Origin: Hyphomicrobiales bacterium
GTDB taxonomy: Bacteria > Pseudomonadota > Alphaproteobacteria > Rhizobiales > Rhizobiaceae
Assembly: GCA_900472675.1 (NCBI GenBank)
Contig: UCJA01000005.1
Coordinates: forward strand, 64,848-128,847
Direction: 5' to 3'
DNA: 64,000 bases
Shown in pieces: positions 40,075-49,693 of the stretch (position 1 is its first letter; each line of letters opens with the position of its first letter). A program made the translations under genes and the position numbers. A model generated the notes under the pieces. The model was not told where the DNA came from, did no database searches, and saw only the letters and a list, made by a program, of their open reading frames with translations.

Positions 40075-41742
40075 TTATGCTCGGCGCCAGGTGGCAATGT
40101 TCCAGGTGTCGATGCGCACGTTCACATTGGGCGAGACGTTGTCGATGCCCTGCTTGTGGCCGCGAACGGTCGCATACTGGAACAACGGCAGGAATGGCAG
40201 GTCCTTGCGCATGATCTCCTGGATCTTCACGTAGACGGCCTTGCGCTCCTCAGGCACGAACAGCGCGCCGCCCTTGTCGAGCAGTGCATCCACCTCCGGG
40301 TTGGCATACTGCCAGTTGTTCTGGCCGGAGCCGCCCTTGGCGCCGCTCGAGGTGGAGCGGAAGTAGTCGGACGTATCGGGATCGGAGCCGGTGAGGAAGT
40401 CGAGACCGACGATCACCGAATCGAACTTGGAGAGCATCCAGTAGTCGCCCCACATCACCGCTGGCGGCAGGTTGGAGATCGTCATCTCGATGCCGAGGTC
40501 CTTGAACGACTGCTGGATGTACTGCTGCACCTGTTCGCGGATGTGGTTGCCGGCCGTCGTCGAGCAGGTGAAGGCAAGCCTCACCCCGTCCTTGGCAAGA
40601 ATGCCGTCGGCACCCGGCTTCCATCCGGCCTTGGCGAGCAGATCCTTGGACTTCGCCAGGTCGTATTCGTGCTTGGGCAGGTCCGGATTGAAGTAGAAGG
40701 ACTGCTGCGGCATGTAGCTTTCGGTCGGCGTCGGCAGGCCGTAGTAGAGCGCATCGATGATCGACTGCTTGTCGATCGCCGCATAGAGCGCCTGGCGTAC
40801 CGCCGGGTCCTTGAACTGCGGCCGCTCCATGTTGAAGGTGAAGGATTCCACCGTCGAGCCCGGCACGACGTTCACCACCTTGCCGTCCAGCCCCTTGGCC
40901 TCGTCGTAATGATCCGGCGTGATCCACTGCAGGCCGACCACGTCGATGTCGCCGGTCTTGAACTGCGTGTACATCACGTTGAGGTCGGGCACGTATTTGA
41001 AGATCAGCTTGTCGATATAGGGGCCGTCGCCATAGTAGTCAGGATTGCCCGACAGCATGATGTGGTCGCCGGCCACCCGCTCTACCCATTTGAACGGACC
41101 GGTGCCAACAGGCGCGTTGTTGAACGGGGCATTGTTCGGGTCGGCCGAGGCCGAGAGCAGGTGTTTCGGCGTAATGAAGGTGGAGGCGAGGATCGACGGG
41201 TAGGGGGCAAACGGCTTGTCCATCCGCCAGGTGATTTCCGTCGGCGAAACGACCGTCAGGTCGCGCACCAGGTCATGGCCGGTCTTGCGCCAGCTGCGGA
41301 AGTTGGCGTCCACCAGCAGTTCCAGCGTCGCCTTCACGTCGTCGGCGGTAAAAGGCTTGCCGTCGTGCCATTTGACGCCTTCGCGCAGCTTCACCTTCCA
41401 CTTCAGGCCATCGGCGGAAATGCCGCCGTTCTCGACGGTCGGAACCTCGGAGGCGAGGCCCGGCACGAACTTGCCCTCGGGGTCGACGCTGAACAGCGAG
41501 TCGAACAGTGCGAAATGGACGCCGTCGTCCACCTCGATATGCGGCATGTGCGGGTTGAAGACGGTCGGCTCCTGCGAGAAGGCGACCGTCAGCTGGCCGC
41601 TGATGGTCTTGGCCCCGGCGGCCCGCGCTTCCCCCAGACGGGGCAGGCCGGAGAGGATCACGCCCGAAGCTCCAAGCGCGACGAGGCTGAGCGCCTGGCG
41701 TCGCGTAGGACGGGTCAGAATGTTTGATGGGCGGTCGGTCAT
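40075..41742 (-). CDS. ABC transporter substrate-binding protein, family 5 (Tat-exported)
   Basis: A 555-residue periplasmic solute-binding protein of the DppA/OppA/NikA family, with the family core LKWKVKLREGVKWHDGKPFTADDV and NAPVGTGPFKWVE. The N-terminus carries a twin-arginine signal: TRRQALSLVALGASGVILSG, with cleavage near ARA-AG about residue 43. The ATG at 41742 follows GGGGATAAAGATA. The ligand cannot be read; the neighbouring FAD oxidoreductase and dehydrogenase suggest an amino-acid derivative, opine or modified peptide. Confidence 0.92.
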   Translation of the reverse strand: MTDRPSNILTRPTRRQALSLVALGASGVILSGLPRLGEARAAGAKTISGQLTVAFSQEPTVFNPHMPHIEVDDGVHFALFDSLFSVDPEGKFVPGLASEVPTVENGGISADGLKWKVKLREGVKWHDGKPFTADDVKATLELLVDANFRSWRKTGHDLVRDLTVVSPTEITWRMDKPFAPYPSILASTFITPKHLLSASADPNNAPFNNAPVGTGPFKWVERVAGDHIMLSGNPDYYGDGPYIDKLIFKYVPDLNVMYTQFKTGDIDVVGLQWITPDHYDEAKGLDGKVVNVVPGSTVESFTFNMERPQFKDPAVRQALYAAIDKQSIIDALYYGLPTPTESYMPQQSFYFNPDLPKHEYDLAKSKDLLAKAGWKPGADGILAKDGVRLAFTCSTTAGNHIREQVQQYIQQSFKDLGIEMTISNLPPAVMWGDYWMLSKFDSVIVGLDFLTGSDPDTSDYFRSTSSGAKGGSGQNNWQYANPEVDALLDKGGALFVPEERKAVYVKIQEIMRKDLPFLPLFQYATVRGHKQGIDNVSPNVNVRIDTWNIATWRRA

Positions 41743-41822
41743 TATCTTTATCCCCTTCTGTCGGTTGCGTTGCACTCTGTGGATCGCCCTCTCCGGGGCG
41801 TATGGAAGCGGCCGGTGCGGCG

Positions 41823-43154
41823 TCAGAAGCCGCTGATCAGCTCCAGCTTGGAGCCGTCGGTAAAGCGGCTGAAACGGAAGGCGCGCCGGTCGACGATCGG
41901 CGTGCGGCCGGTGACGATATCCGACATCAGCCGCCCGGCCGCAGGCCCGATGCCGAAGCCGTGGCCGGAAAAGCCGGTGGCGAGGTGGAAACCGGGAATG
42001 GCGTCGATGCCGTCGATCACCGGAATGGCATCCGGCGTCACGTCGATCATGCCGGCCCAGCGCTGCGAGATCTCTGCCTTCTCGAACACCGGGAAGGCCT
42101 TCTTCAGCTCTGCGAAAGCCTTGTTCGACATCGCCGCGGACGGAACCGGATCGAGCACGCGATTGTATTCGAACGGTGACGGCTCATCGAGCGACCACCG
42201 CCGCGCCATGCGCAGCTCGTCGAAATAGCGTCCGCCAAGCCGGAACCGCAGCGAGCGCCACTCGTGCCGGAACGCCGGCATGAAGGCTTTCGCGTAACGG
42301 AACGAGGCCGGCACGATATCGACCATGTTCTGGAAGCCGTCGGCAATCGTATAGCCGCCGTCCTGGCGCTTGCGGATGGCAAAGCCGCTTGCCCAGATCG
42401 CCTCTTCCGGTCCGCCTTCGAGCGGCTTGGTGCGCATCACCGAGTTCATCACCTTCAGCTGCGGCAGGTCGAGACCATTGTTGCCCATGAACAGGCCGGA
42501 CCACGCACCGCCCGCCAGCACCGCGGCATTGCAGCGGATCTCGCCCCGTTCGGTGACGACGCCCGATACCCGACCGCCCGAGAGCTGCAGGCCGCGCACC
42601 GCACATTCGGTGAGGATGTGAACGCCCCGATCGCGGGCGGCCTCCGCAACAGCGGGCGCCGCGCGCTGCGGTTCGGCCCGGCAGTCGCCGGCGGTATAAA
42701 GCGCACCGGCCAGCTTCATCTGGGAGCCCGGGAATTTATCCTTGAACTCGGCCGCGCTCAGCATGCGCGACTCGATCTGGTAGCCTTCGAGATTGCGGTT
42801 CCAGCGCTCGTGGTCGGCAAATGCCTCGTCGGTGGCGCAGGTAAATACGATGCCGGCCTTCTTGAAGCCGGTCTCGCGGCCCGTGCGGCGGTTGAGATCG
42901 GCCCAGAGGCGCAGCGATTCCGCCATCAGCGGCACTTCGCGCGGATCCCGCCGCGAGATGCGCACCCAGCCCCAGTTGCGGCTGGACTGTTCGTGGCCGA
43001 TGCCGCCCTTTTCGCACAGCGCCACCCGCAGGCCCTGGTCCGCAAGTTCAAGCGCCGTCGAAGTCCCGATGATACCGCCGCCGATCACGACGACATCGAC
43101 TTCCCGGGGCAATTCCACATCGCCATGGACGGGTACGACATAGGGGCCGGGCAT
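41823..43154 (-). CDS. FAD-dependent oxidoreductase (DAO family)
   Basis: A 443-residue flavoenzyme of the glycine/D-amino-acid oxidase superfamily. The dinucleotide motif is VVVIGGGIIGTSTALELADQGLRVALCEKG (about 21-50). The C-terminal GMIDVTPDAIPVIDG and GFHLATGFSGHGFGIGPAAG are the usual second FAD contacts. RNWGWVRISRRDPREVPLM is typical of the group that oxidises secondary amines. It probably oxidises the imported compound. Its ATG overlaps the stop of the SDR gene (TAATG) and the binding-protein gene follows after 80 bases. Confidence 0.9.
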   Translation of the reverse strand: MPGPYVVPVHGDVELPREVDVVVIGGGIIGTSTALELADQGLRVALCEKGGIGHEQSSRNWGWVRISRRDPREVPLMAESLRLWADLNRRTGRETGFKKAGIVFTCATDEAFADHERWNRNLEGYQIESRMLSAAEFKDKFPGSQMKLAGALYTAGDCRAEPQRAAPAVAEAARDRGVHILTECAVRGLQLSGGRVSGVVTERGEIRCNAAVLAGGAWSGLFMGNNGLDLPQLKVMNSVMRTKPLEGGPEEAIWASGFAIRKRQDGGYTIADGFQNMVDIVPASFRYAKAFMPAFRHEWRSLRFRLGGRYFDELRMARRWSLDEPSPFEYNRVLDPVPSAAMSNKAFAELKKAFPVFEKAEISQRWAGMIDVTPDAIPVIDGIDAIPGFHLATGFSGHGFGIGPAAGRLMSDIVTGRTPIVDRRAFRFSRFTDGSKLELISGF

Positions 43155-43852
43155 TAGAAGGACTCCTCAAGCTGGCAATTGATGGCAAATTCGGCGACCG
43201 AGGCCGTGTTGGGTAGAGACGTGAGCATGACCACCACCCGCGCGACGTCGTCCGGGTCTGTCATCAGGCGGTCGTCGCGATCGGTGAGCGAACGCGCCAT
43301 GTCCGTTGCCACGAAGCCGGGGCAGACCGCGGTGGCGCGGATGCCCTTGTCGAAACCCGCATGGCGGATCGCATGGGCAAGGCCGACGGCAGCGAACTTG
43401 GAAACGGCATAGGCGCCGGAGCCCGCAGATTTGACCCGCTTGCCGGACAGCGATGCCAGCACGATGACCCGTCCGCGACCGCTCTGGCCAAGCGGTTCCC
43501 AGGCAGCCTTGACCAACTGCCGCGGCGCTTTCACGTTGACGGCAAGCAGCGCATCCATTTCCGCATCATCCACGTCGATCACCGATTTGTGGCTGGCGAT
43601 ACCGGCATTGGCGATCACCGCATCGATGCGGCCAAACCGCGCCATCGCCGCCTCGACCCAGGCGCTGGCGCTCGAAGGATCGAGCGCATCATAGAACGCC
43701 GCATGGTGATCCGCTTCCGGCGCAAACTCGGGTAGCTCCGGCTGGCGTTGCCCGAGAGAAAGGCTCCAGCCCTCGTCCGCAAAGGCCCGAGCCACCGACA
43801 ATCCGATACCGCGGCTGGCGCCGGAAATGAGAACCACCTTGCGCTCGCTCAT
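43154..43852 (-). CDS. Short-chain dehydrogenase/reductase
   Basis: A 232-residue classical SDR. The cofactor motif is SGASRGIGLSVARAFA (TGxxxGxG type), followed by NAG (VIANAGIAS), the catalytic Ser in VLASLSGKR, and YAVSKFA (Y-x3-K). Reaction unknown; the operon suggests a step in breaking down the imported substrate. Coupled by overlaps to both neighbours (ATGA with the MarR gene, TAATG with the oxidoreductase gene). Confidence 0.9.
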   Translation of the reverse strand: MSERKVVLISGASRGIGLSVARAFADEGWSLSLGQRQPELPEFAPEADHHAAFYDALDPSSASAWVEAAMARFGRIDAVIANAGIASHKSVIDVDDAEMDALLAVNVKAPRQLVKAAWEPLGQSGRGRVIVLASLSGKRVKSAGSGAYAVSKFAAVGLAHAIRHAGFDKGIRATAVCPGFVATDMARSLTDRDDRLMTDPDDVARVVVMLTSLPNTASVAEFAINCQLEESF

Positions 43853-44358
43853 GCGCCTGTCCTCTGCTCGCCGGTCAGCCCCGCAATGCGTCGATAGGTC
43901 CGCCCCAGGATCGAGACCAGCAACCGGTGTTCCTCGTCGGTAATGTCGCTGAAGAATTCCCGGGATTGCTTGGTTACGATCGGGCGGATGGTCTCGGCCA
44001 GCTCCTTGCCTTTGCGGGTGATAAACAACCCCTGGGCACGGTTGTCCTGCTCGTCCACCTCGCGGGTCAGCAGGCCTTCCTCCTCCAGGTGATCCACCAG
44101 CCGCACCATGGCCGAACGGTCCCTGAGGATCAGCTGCGCGATTACGGAGGGGCGTATCCCCGGATGACGGTCGACCAGGAGCAGGGTCGTGATCTTCCCC
44201 GTGCCCCTGGCCACTTCCAAACCCTCGAGCTTGTCATCGAGGTCTCGGGAGACGGCGATATTGATGGTGCGGATGTAGTAGCTCAAAACATGCTCGAGAA
44301 CGTCGAGGCCTGCATTGGCCACCGTGATGGTGCGCGCTGCTGTGCTGTCGTCCGTCAT
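43849..44358 (-). CDS. MarR family transcriptional regulator
   Basis: A 169-residue winged-helix regulator. The DNA-binding part (about 60-115) has GIRPSVIAQLILRDRSAMVRLVDHLEEEGLLTREVDEQDNRAQG, with the wing DxRxx pattern as DNRAQG. Flanking helices would form the dimer. The first gene of the operon, so likely a repressor of its own catabolic/transport genes that responds to the substrate. I start at MTDDSTA (GGAG 9 bases before); an ATG 18 bases upstream also has an SD. Confidence 0.9.
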   Translation of the reverse strand: MTDDSTAARTITVANAGLDVLEHVLSYYIRTINIAVSRDLDDKLEGLEVARGTGKITTLLLVDRHPGIRPSVIAQLILRDRSAMVRLVDHLEEEGLLTREVDEQDNRAQGLFITRKGKELAETIRPIVTKQSREFFSDITDEEHRLLVSILGRTYRRIAGLTGEQRTGA

Positions 44359-44802
44359 CGAACACTCCAAGCCCATGCCGCTTCCCCCGGCGAAGGGACT
44401 TCGCCGACCCTTGGGGTCCCGGAAATTGCAGTCTAACTCTGAGCGACCATCCCGCCGAAGCGCGGTTCCGATCGACGATCCGAGCGCCGAAGCGACCCGG
44501 TTTCGGGCGGGCTCTGCCGCCCCGCTCGTGTTTCAATGAGGGTATTCAACGCCTGTTAGTGGACTTTTGCAACTATATTTTCTGATAGGTGCTGCATTTT
44601 ATTGCGGTGCTCGCAGCTGCAACAAATATGAGCGTTTTGAGTTTCGGGGAGGGAACAGCGGCTATTCCTGGCCTTGGCGGCCACGCCCTGCGCATGAACC
44701 CAAGGGTTCGTCGGCGCACAAAGCCCGCCGCTGCCGCGAGGCACCGACCTCGCGCAGCCAGCCTCGAGCACAGGTATCATCGCTGCGGAAGGGAAGAGGG
44801 CT
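44359..44802. other. Intergenic region upstream of the MarR operon
   Basis: 444 bases between the MarR start and the end of the GGDEF/EAL gene, both on the minus strand. It must contain the MarR operon promoter and operators; an AT-rich patch (about 44565-44640) is the likely place, with TTGCAA on the minus strand at about 44568 as a weak -35 candidate. Open frames here look like chance reading frames (no codon-usage or motif support). I see no clear terminator for the upstream unit. Confidence 0.45.
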
Positions 44803-47718
44803 CTAGGCCCGCTTAGTCAGCGGAAAGCGTTCCTTGAGCAGACGCATGACCGCATCGGACGCCGTCGGTGGGCCGAACAGATAGCTCTGGCCATAATGGC
44901 AGCCCATCTTGGCGAGTTCCGCCGCGTCGTCGTCCGTCTCGACACCTTCGGCGACCACGAACAGCTCCAGCGCCCGCGCCATGGCGATCACCGAGCGCAA
45001 AAGCACGGCGCGCTTGTCGGTCGCATCGCGCACCAGCGACTTGTCGAGCTTGATCGTGTCGAACGGGAACTGGGTGAGATGGCCGATCGAGGAATAGCCG
45101 GTGCCGAAATCGTCGAGCGCGAGGCCGATCCCGGTTTCCCTGAGCTTGGCCAGCACAAGCCGCGCCTGCTCCGGGTTTTCCATCATCATCGTCTCGGTCA
45201 TCTCGATCTTCAGCTGCGCCGGGTTCACCTGCGTCTTCTGCAGAAGCGTGCGCACATCGTTGTAGAGGTCCGCATTGATCAACTGCGCGCTGGAAAGGTT
45301 CACCGACACGAACAGCGGCAGTTCGCCCGTCTGGGTCTGCCAGGCCATCAGGTCCGAGGTCGCGCGATCGAGCGCAAACAGGCCGAGCGCGCCGATCAGG
45401 TCCGACATTTCCGCGATCGGAATGAATTCCGACGGCGGGATCGGCCCGCGCTTGGGGTGGTCCCAGCGCATCAGTGCCTCGAAACCGGAAAGTTCGCCGT
45501 CCTTCAGCCGGATGATCGGCTGGTAGACCATCGACAGCTCCCGCCGCTCGATGGCGCGGCGAAGATCCGTCTCGATCTGCAGGCGGTCTGTCGTGGTGGA
45601 GCGGAAGGCAGGGCGGAAGGGCTCCACCTTGTTGCCGCCGGCACGCTTTGCCCGGAACATCGCCAGTTCCGCATCCGCCAGAAGCCCGGCCGCACTTTCC
45701 TGCTGGTCGACCCAGGAGGCAAGCCCGATCGAGGCCGTCAGCACGATCTCGCGGTTGGCAAAATTGATCGGCACCATGATGGCCTTGGAAACGGCATCGG
45801 CAAAGTCGGCGACCTTAGCCGAATCGTGCTCCGACACCAGGATCAGCCCGAATTCGTCGCCCGAAAGCCGCGCCAGCGTATCCTGCGGCTTCAGCAGCCG
45901 CCGCAGCCGCCGCGTCAGCGCAATCAGGATGTTGTCGCCTGCGGCAATGCCGAGACTGTCGTTCACCTGCTTGTAGCGATCGATGTCGATCGCCATCACC
46001 GTCGGGCGCACCGTGTCGCCGGCCGGCGCAAGCGTCAGCACCGACTGCAGCCGGTCGAGGAAGATCTGCCGGTTCGGCAGGCCCGTCAGATTGTCGTGCA
46101 GCGCATCCTGCAGCAGCCGCTCGACGGAATTCTTTTGCTCGGTCACGTCGATGATGGTGCCGACGCAGCGGATGATTTCGCCGTCCGAGCCCAGCACCGG
46201 CCGCGCGCGGATCTTCAGCCAGTGGAAATGGCCGTCTTCGGCGCGGATCCGGAATTCGTGGTGCAGCCGTCCGCGGCGGTGTTCAAGCAGCACGTCGAGC
46301 GTCGCGCGGAACCGGTCGCGGTCGTCCGGGTGAAGTCGCGGCAGCCAGTTGCGCACCGGCCCGTGCATCGTGCCCTGGTCGAGTCCGAGGCGGGCGGAAA
46401 CGTCGGGCGTCGTCACCACGCGGTCGCGCGCCACGTCCCAGTCCCAGACCGTGTCGCCGCTGCCGGTCAGCGCCAGCGACTGGCGCTCCAGGTCGGAAAA
46501 CAGCCCCTGCTGGTAGGCGCCGCCCGCAAAGGCGTGCTGCATCACCGTAAAGCCGATCAGAAGCACGATCAGCACCAGGCCACCGCCGAGCGCCGGCTGG
46601 ATGATGTCGTTGTCGAGCCGGCCGGTCACCGTCAGCCAGCCGCCGAATAGCCAGACCAGGATCAGCACCCAGGTCGGCACCAGAAGGATGGCGCGGTCGT
46701 AGCGGTTGAAGCCGAGGTAGATGATCAACAGGATGCCGACGCTCGCCGTCAGCGCCAGCGACAGTCGCGCGATGCCGGCCGCGACCGACGGATCGTAGAC
46801 CGCAACGCCTCCGAGGAGCACCAGCCCGACGATCCAGGCAAGCGTCGCATAGCCCAGGTGCACGTGCCAGCGGTTGAGGTTGAGATAGGTGAACAGGAAG
46901 ATCACCAGGGACGAGGCGAGCGCCACTTCTGCCGCCGCCCGCCATATTCGCTGGTCGCTCGAGGTGATGGTGATCAGCTTGTCGAGGAAGCCGAAGTCGA
47001 CGCAGATATAGGCAAGCACCGCCCAGGCAAGTGCTGCCGCCGCCGGCAGCATGGACGTGCCCTTGACTACGAACAGGATAGTGAGGAACACCGCCAAAAG
47101 GCCGGCGATCCCCAGCACGATGCCGCGGTAGAGCGTGAACGAGTTCACCGTGTCCTTGTAGGCATCCGGCTGCCAGAGATAGATCTGCGGCAGGGAAGGG
47201 GTGGCAAGTTCCGCCACGAAGGTGATCGTCGAACCGGGATTGAGGGTAATTCGGAACACGTCCGCATCGGGGCTGGAGATGCGATCGAGCGCAAACCCTT
47301 CCGACGGCGTGATCGAGATGATCCGCTGCGAACCAAGGTCCGGCCAGAACATTTTGGAATTCACCAGCCGGAAGTGCGGCGCGACGATGACGCGCTCCAG
47401 CTGCTCTTCCGAAACGTTGGAAAGCGCAAACACCGCCCAGTCGCCCTGGTGGGTGGGGGAGCTTGCGCGCACCTCGATGCGGCGGCGGATACCGTCCGCA
47501 CCGGCCGCAGTGGAAACCTGGAAAGCTTCGCCCTGGTTGGCGTAAATGTCAGTGGTCCGGGTGAGGTCCAGCGCCGTGTCGTCACGCGAGATCTTCACCG
47601 GCTCGGCCGCCCGCGCGCTAAAGGCTGTGGTGAGCCCGGCAAGGCACAGGATCATCGCCAGAAACGAAACGACGTGACGCAGCATGTAGAAACCGCGCGG
47701 TATGACTGGAAGGCTCAT
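44803..47718 (-). CDS. Membrane GGDEF/EAL cyclic di-GMP protein with 7TM sensor
   Basis: A 971-residue protein. A signal peptide ends at SARAAEP (about residue 38), then a periplasmic beta-rich sensor (about 45-190), seven membrane helices (about 200-420), a PAS domain (about 430-550), GGDEF and EAL. The cyclase motif is SGDEF, a tolerated variant. The I-site position reads KPQD instead of RxxD, so product inhibition may be weak. The EAL domain is complete: FEALMRW, VNLSS, EMTET, DDFGTGYSS, KLDKSL, AEGVET. The layout recalls 7TMR-DISM sensors. The ATG at 47718 overlaps the acetyltransferase stop (ATGA), joining it to the thrC operon. Confidence 0.9.
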   Translation of the reverse strand: MSLPVIPRGFYMLRHVVSFLAMILCLAGLTTAFSARAAEPVKISRDDTALDLTRTTDIYANQGEAFQVSTAAGADGIRRRIEVRASSPTHQGDWAVFALSNVSEEQLERVIVAPHFRLVNSKMFWPDLGSQRIISITPSEGFALDRISSPDADVFRITLNPGSTITFVAELATPSLPQIYLWQPDAYKDTVNSFTLYRGIVLGIAGLLAVFLTILFVVKGTSMLPAAAALAWAVLAYICVDFGFLDKLITITSSDQRIWRAAAEVALASSLVIFLFTYLNLNRWHVHLGYATLAWIVGLVLLGGVAVYDPSVAAGIARLSLALTASVGILLIIYLGFNRYDRAILLVPTWVLILVWLFGGWLTVTGRLDNDIIQPALGGGLVLIVLLIGFTVMQHAFAGGAYQQGLFSDLERQSLALTGSGDTVWDWDVARDRVVTTPDVSARLGLDQGTMHGPVRNWLPRLHPDDRDRFRATLDVLLEHRRGRLHHEFRIRAEDGHFHWLKIRARPVLGSDGEIIRCVGTIIDVTEQKNSVERLLQDALHDNLTGLPNRQIFLDRLQSVLTLAPAGDTVRPTVMAIDIDRYKQVNDSLGIAAGDNILIALTRRLRRLLKPQDTLARLSGDEFGLILVSEHDSAKVADFADAVSKAIMVPINFANREIVLTASIGLASWVDQQESAAGLLADAELAMFRAKRAGGNKVEPFRPAFRSTTTDRLQIETDLRRAIERRELSMVYQPIIRLKDGELSGFEALMRWDHPKRGPIPPSEFIPIAEMSDLIGALGLFALDRATSDLMAWQTQTGELPLFVSVNLSSAQLINADLYNDVRTLLQKTQVNPAQLKIEMTETMMMENPEQARLVLAKLRETGIGLALDDFGTGYSSIGHLTQFPFDTIKLDKSLVRDATDKRAVLLRSVIAMARALELFVVAEGVETDDDAAELAKMGCHYGQSYLFGPPTASDAVMRLLKERFPLTKRA

Positions 47719-48326
47719 GATCTCATCAGCTTCCCGAACTCGCCATCGTCGGGCAAGCGGGAGAACATCACGTGGTCGTGCCATTCGCCGTTGATTTTGA
47801 GATATTTGCGCAAAAGACCTTCCCGCTCGAAGCCGGCTTTTTCAAGTAGCCGGATGCTTTTCCAGTTGTCCGGAATACAGGCTGCCTCGATCCGGTGCAA
47901 CTGAAGTCCGCCATAGATGTAGGGGATAGCCACCTTCAATGCGGCCAACATATGGCCCTTGCCGGCGTGTGCCTCGCCCATCCAGTAGCCGATCATGCAG
48001 CTCTGCGCGGCGCCGCGGCGGATGTAGCCGATGGTCAGCCCGCCGATCAGCTGCATGTCCTTCTTGTGGAAAAGCAGCAGCGGCACGGCAAGACCGGAGC
48101 TGTTCTCCTGTCCCGCCCGCAGCACCCGCGCCCGAAACGAGGCTTCCGTCAGCTCGTCGCTACGCCAGGTCGGTTCCCACGGCTGCAGGAAGGCCCGGCT
48201 GTCGGAGCGCAGCCGGTACCATTGCGGATAGTCGGAGTTTCGCGGCAAACGCAGCAGATGCTCGGCGCCGTAAAGTTCCGGCGCCTCCGGCTGTCGAGAC
48301 AGAAAGCGAAACACCGACTTCGTCAT
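47715..48326 (-). CDS. GNAT acetyltransferase (RimJ-like)
   Basis: A 203-residue N-acetyltransferase. The acetyl-CoA site is in IGYWMGEAHAGKGHMLAALKVAIPYIY (Q/RxxGxG/A variant) and the C-terminal signature in LHRIEAACIPDNWKSIRLLEKAGFEREGLLRKYLKINGEWHDHVMFSRL. This is the layout of RimJ/RimL ribosomal-protein alanine acetyltransferases; the actual target is unknown. It sits 41 bases after the M16 peptidase and overlaps the GGDEF/EAL gene. Confidence 0.9.
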   Translation of the reverse strand: MTKSVFRFLSRQPEAPELYGAEHLLRLPRNSDYPQWYRLRSDSRAFLQPWEPTWRSDELTEASFRARVLRAGQENSSGLAVPLLLFHKKDMQLIGGLTIGYIRRGAAQSCMIGYWMGEAHAGKGHMLAALKVAIPYIYGGLQLHRIEAACIPDNWKSIRLLEKAGFEREGLLRKYLKINGEWHDHVMFSRLPDDGEFGKLMRS

Positions 48327-48367
48327 TCTGCGGCCGCTCCGGGCAAGGCTGCCGGATTAGGACAACC

Positions 48368-49666
48368 CTAACCAGCAGCTTTCTGTGTGTTGATCGCCGG
48401 CGAGGAAAGAGCCGCCGAAATATCGCTGATCGGGGCGAGCTTTTCGATCGGGCCGACCGCCGACATCGTCGGTACTGTATCGAAGAACAGCCGTCCGGCA
48501 AGATCCGTCAGACGTCCGGTGGTGATGCCTTCCAGCCGTTCCATCATTTCCTCGTTGGGAATGGAGCGGCCATAGAGCATCATCTGGCGGGCGATCTGTC
48601 CGGCGCGGGCAGCCGGGCTTTCCTGGCCCATCAAAAGCTGGGCACGGATCTGCGCGCGGGCGCGGTCGATTTCCTGCTGCTCGATCATTTCGGCCGACTT
48701 GCGCAGCTCCTCGATCACCACGGGAACGAGGTTGGGCAGTTCGTTGCCGTTGGTGGCCGCATGCACGCCGAAGATGCCCGTATCGGAAAAGCCCCAGTGG
48801 AAAGCATAGACCGAATAGCAGAGGCCGCGGCGCTCGCGCACCTCCTGGAACAGCCGGGACGACATGCCGCCGCCCAGAATGTTGGCCAGGATCTGCGAGC
48901 AGTAGAAGTCGCGCATGTGGTAGGCCTTGCCCTCGAAGCCGAGCAGCAATTGCGCATCCATCAGGTCGCGGTCTTCGCGCACGTCGCCGCCAATATAGCG
49001 GGCAGGTTCGATGACGGGTGTCGCGCTCGGCATGGTCGGCAGACTGGCGAACCGCTCCTCGACCTGCTTGCAGAACACCTGATGGTCGACGGCGCCGGCG
49101 GCGACGATGAACATCCGGTCGGTCGTGTAGTTGCGCGACAGGTAGCCGCGGATCTGGTTCGGCGTAAAGCTGTTGACCGTGTCGGGCGTGCCGAGGATCG
49201 GGCGACCGATGGTCTGGCCGCGATAGGCGACTTCGGAGAAGCGGTCGAACACCACGTCATCGGGCGTGTCGTTGGCCGCCCCGATTTCCTGAAGGATGAC
49301 GTGCTTTTCGCGCCGCAGCTCTTCCTCGTCGAACTCCGACTCTGTCAGAATGTCGGCAAGAATATCCACCGCCAGAGGCACGTGGTCTTTCAGAACCCGC
49401 GCGTAATAGGAGGTGGTTTCCGTCGACGTGGCGGCGTTCAGCTCGCCGCCGACGTTTTCGATCTCCTCGGCGATATCGCGCGCGCCGCGCCGCTTGGTCC
49501 CCTTGAAGGCCATGTGCTCGAGGAGGTGAGCAATCCCATGCTCAGCCTCCGTCTCGTTGCGCGATCCTGATTTGATCCAGACGCCGAGGGCAACGCTCTC
49601 CAGGTGAGGCATGTTCTCGGTAACGATAGTCAGCCCGGAAGAAAGCCGGGTGATTTCAACATTCAT
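48368..49666 (-). CDS. M16 family zinc peptidase (mitochondrial processing peptidase-like)
   Basis: A 432-residue pitrilysin-family protease. The inverted zinc motif HxxEH is at 47-51 (HGIAHLLEHMAFKGTKRR), with the distal Glu in the following helix region. The C-terminal non-catalytic M16 domain includes LLGFEGKAYHMRDFYCSQILANILGGGMSSRLFQEVRE. The size matches beta-MPP-like bacterial proteins found next to thrC in many alphaproteobacteria. The start MNVEITRLSSGL is preferred over a GTG 27 bases upstream. It lies 27 bases after thrC. Confidence 0.93.
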   Translation of the reverse strand: MNVEITRLSSGLTIVTENMPHLESVALGVWIKSGSRNETEAEHGIAHLLEHMAFKGTKRRGARDIAEEIENVGGELNAATSTETTSYYARVLKDHVPLAVDILADILTESEFDEEELRREKHVILQEIGAANDTPDDVVFDRFSEVAYRGQTIGRPILGTPDTVNSFTPNQIRGYLSRNYTTDRMFIVAAGAVDHQVFCKQVEERFASLPTMPSATPVIEPARYIGGDVREDRDLMDAQLLLGFEGKAYHMRDFYCSQILANILGGGMSSRLFQEVRERRGLCYSVYAFHWGFSDTGIFGVHAATNGNELPNLVPVVIEELRKSAEMIEQQEIDRARAQIRAQLLMGQESPAARAGQIARQMMLYGRSIPNEEMMERLEGITTGRLTDLAGRLFFDTVPTMSAVGPIEKLAPISDISAALSSPAINTQKAAG

Positions 49667-49693
49667 ACTCAGACTTTCCGGCGCTGCCGTCAC

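Noticed and set aside
44556..44816. Short frames in the gap before the MarR operon
   Set aside because: Cys/Arg-rich products, no Shine-Dalgarno support and no similarity; more likely regulatory DNA.
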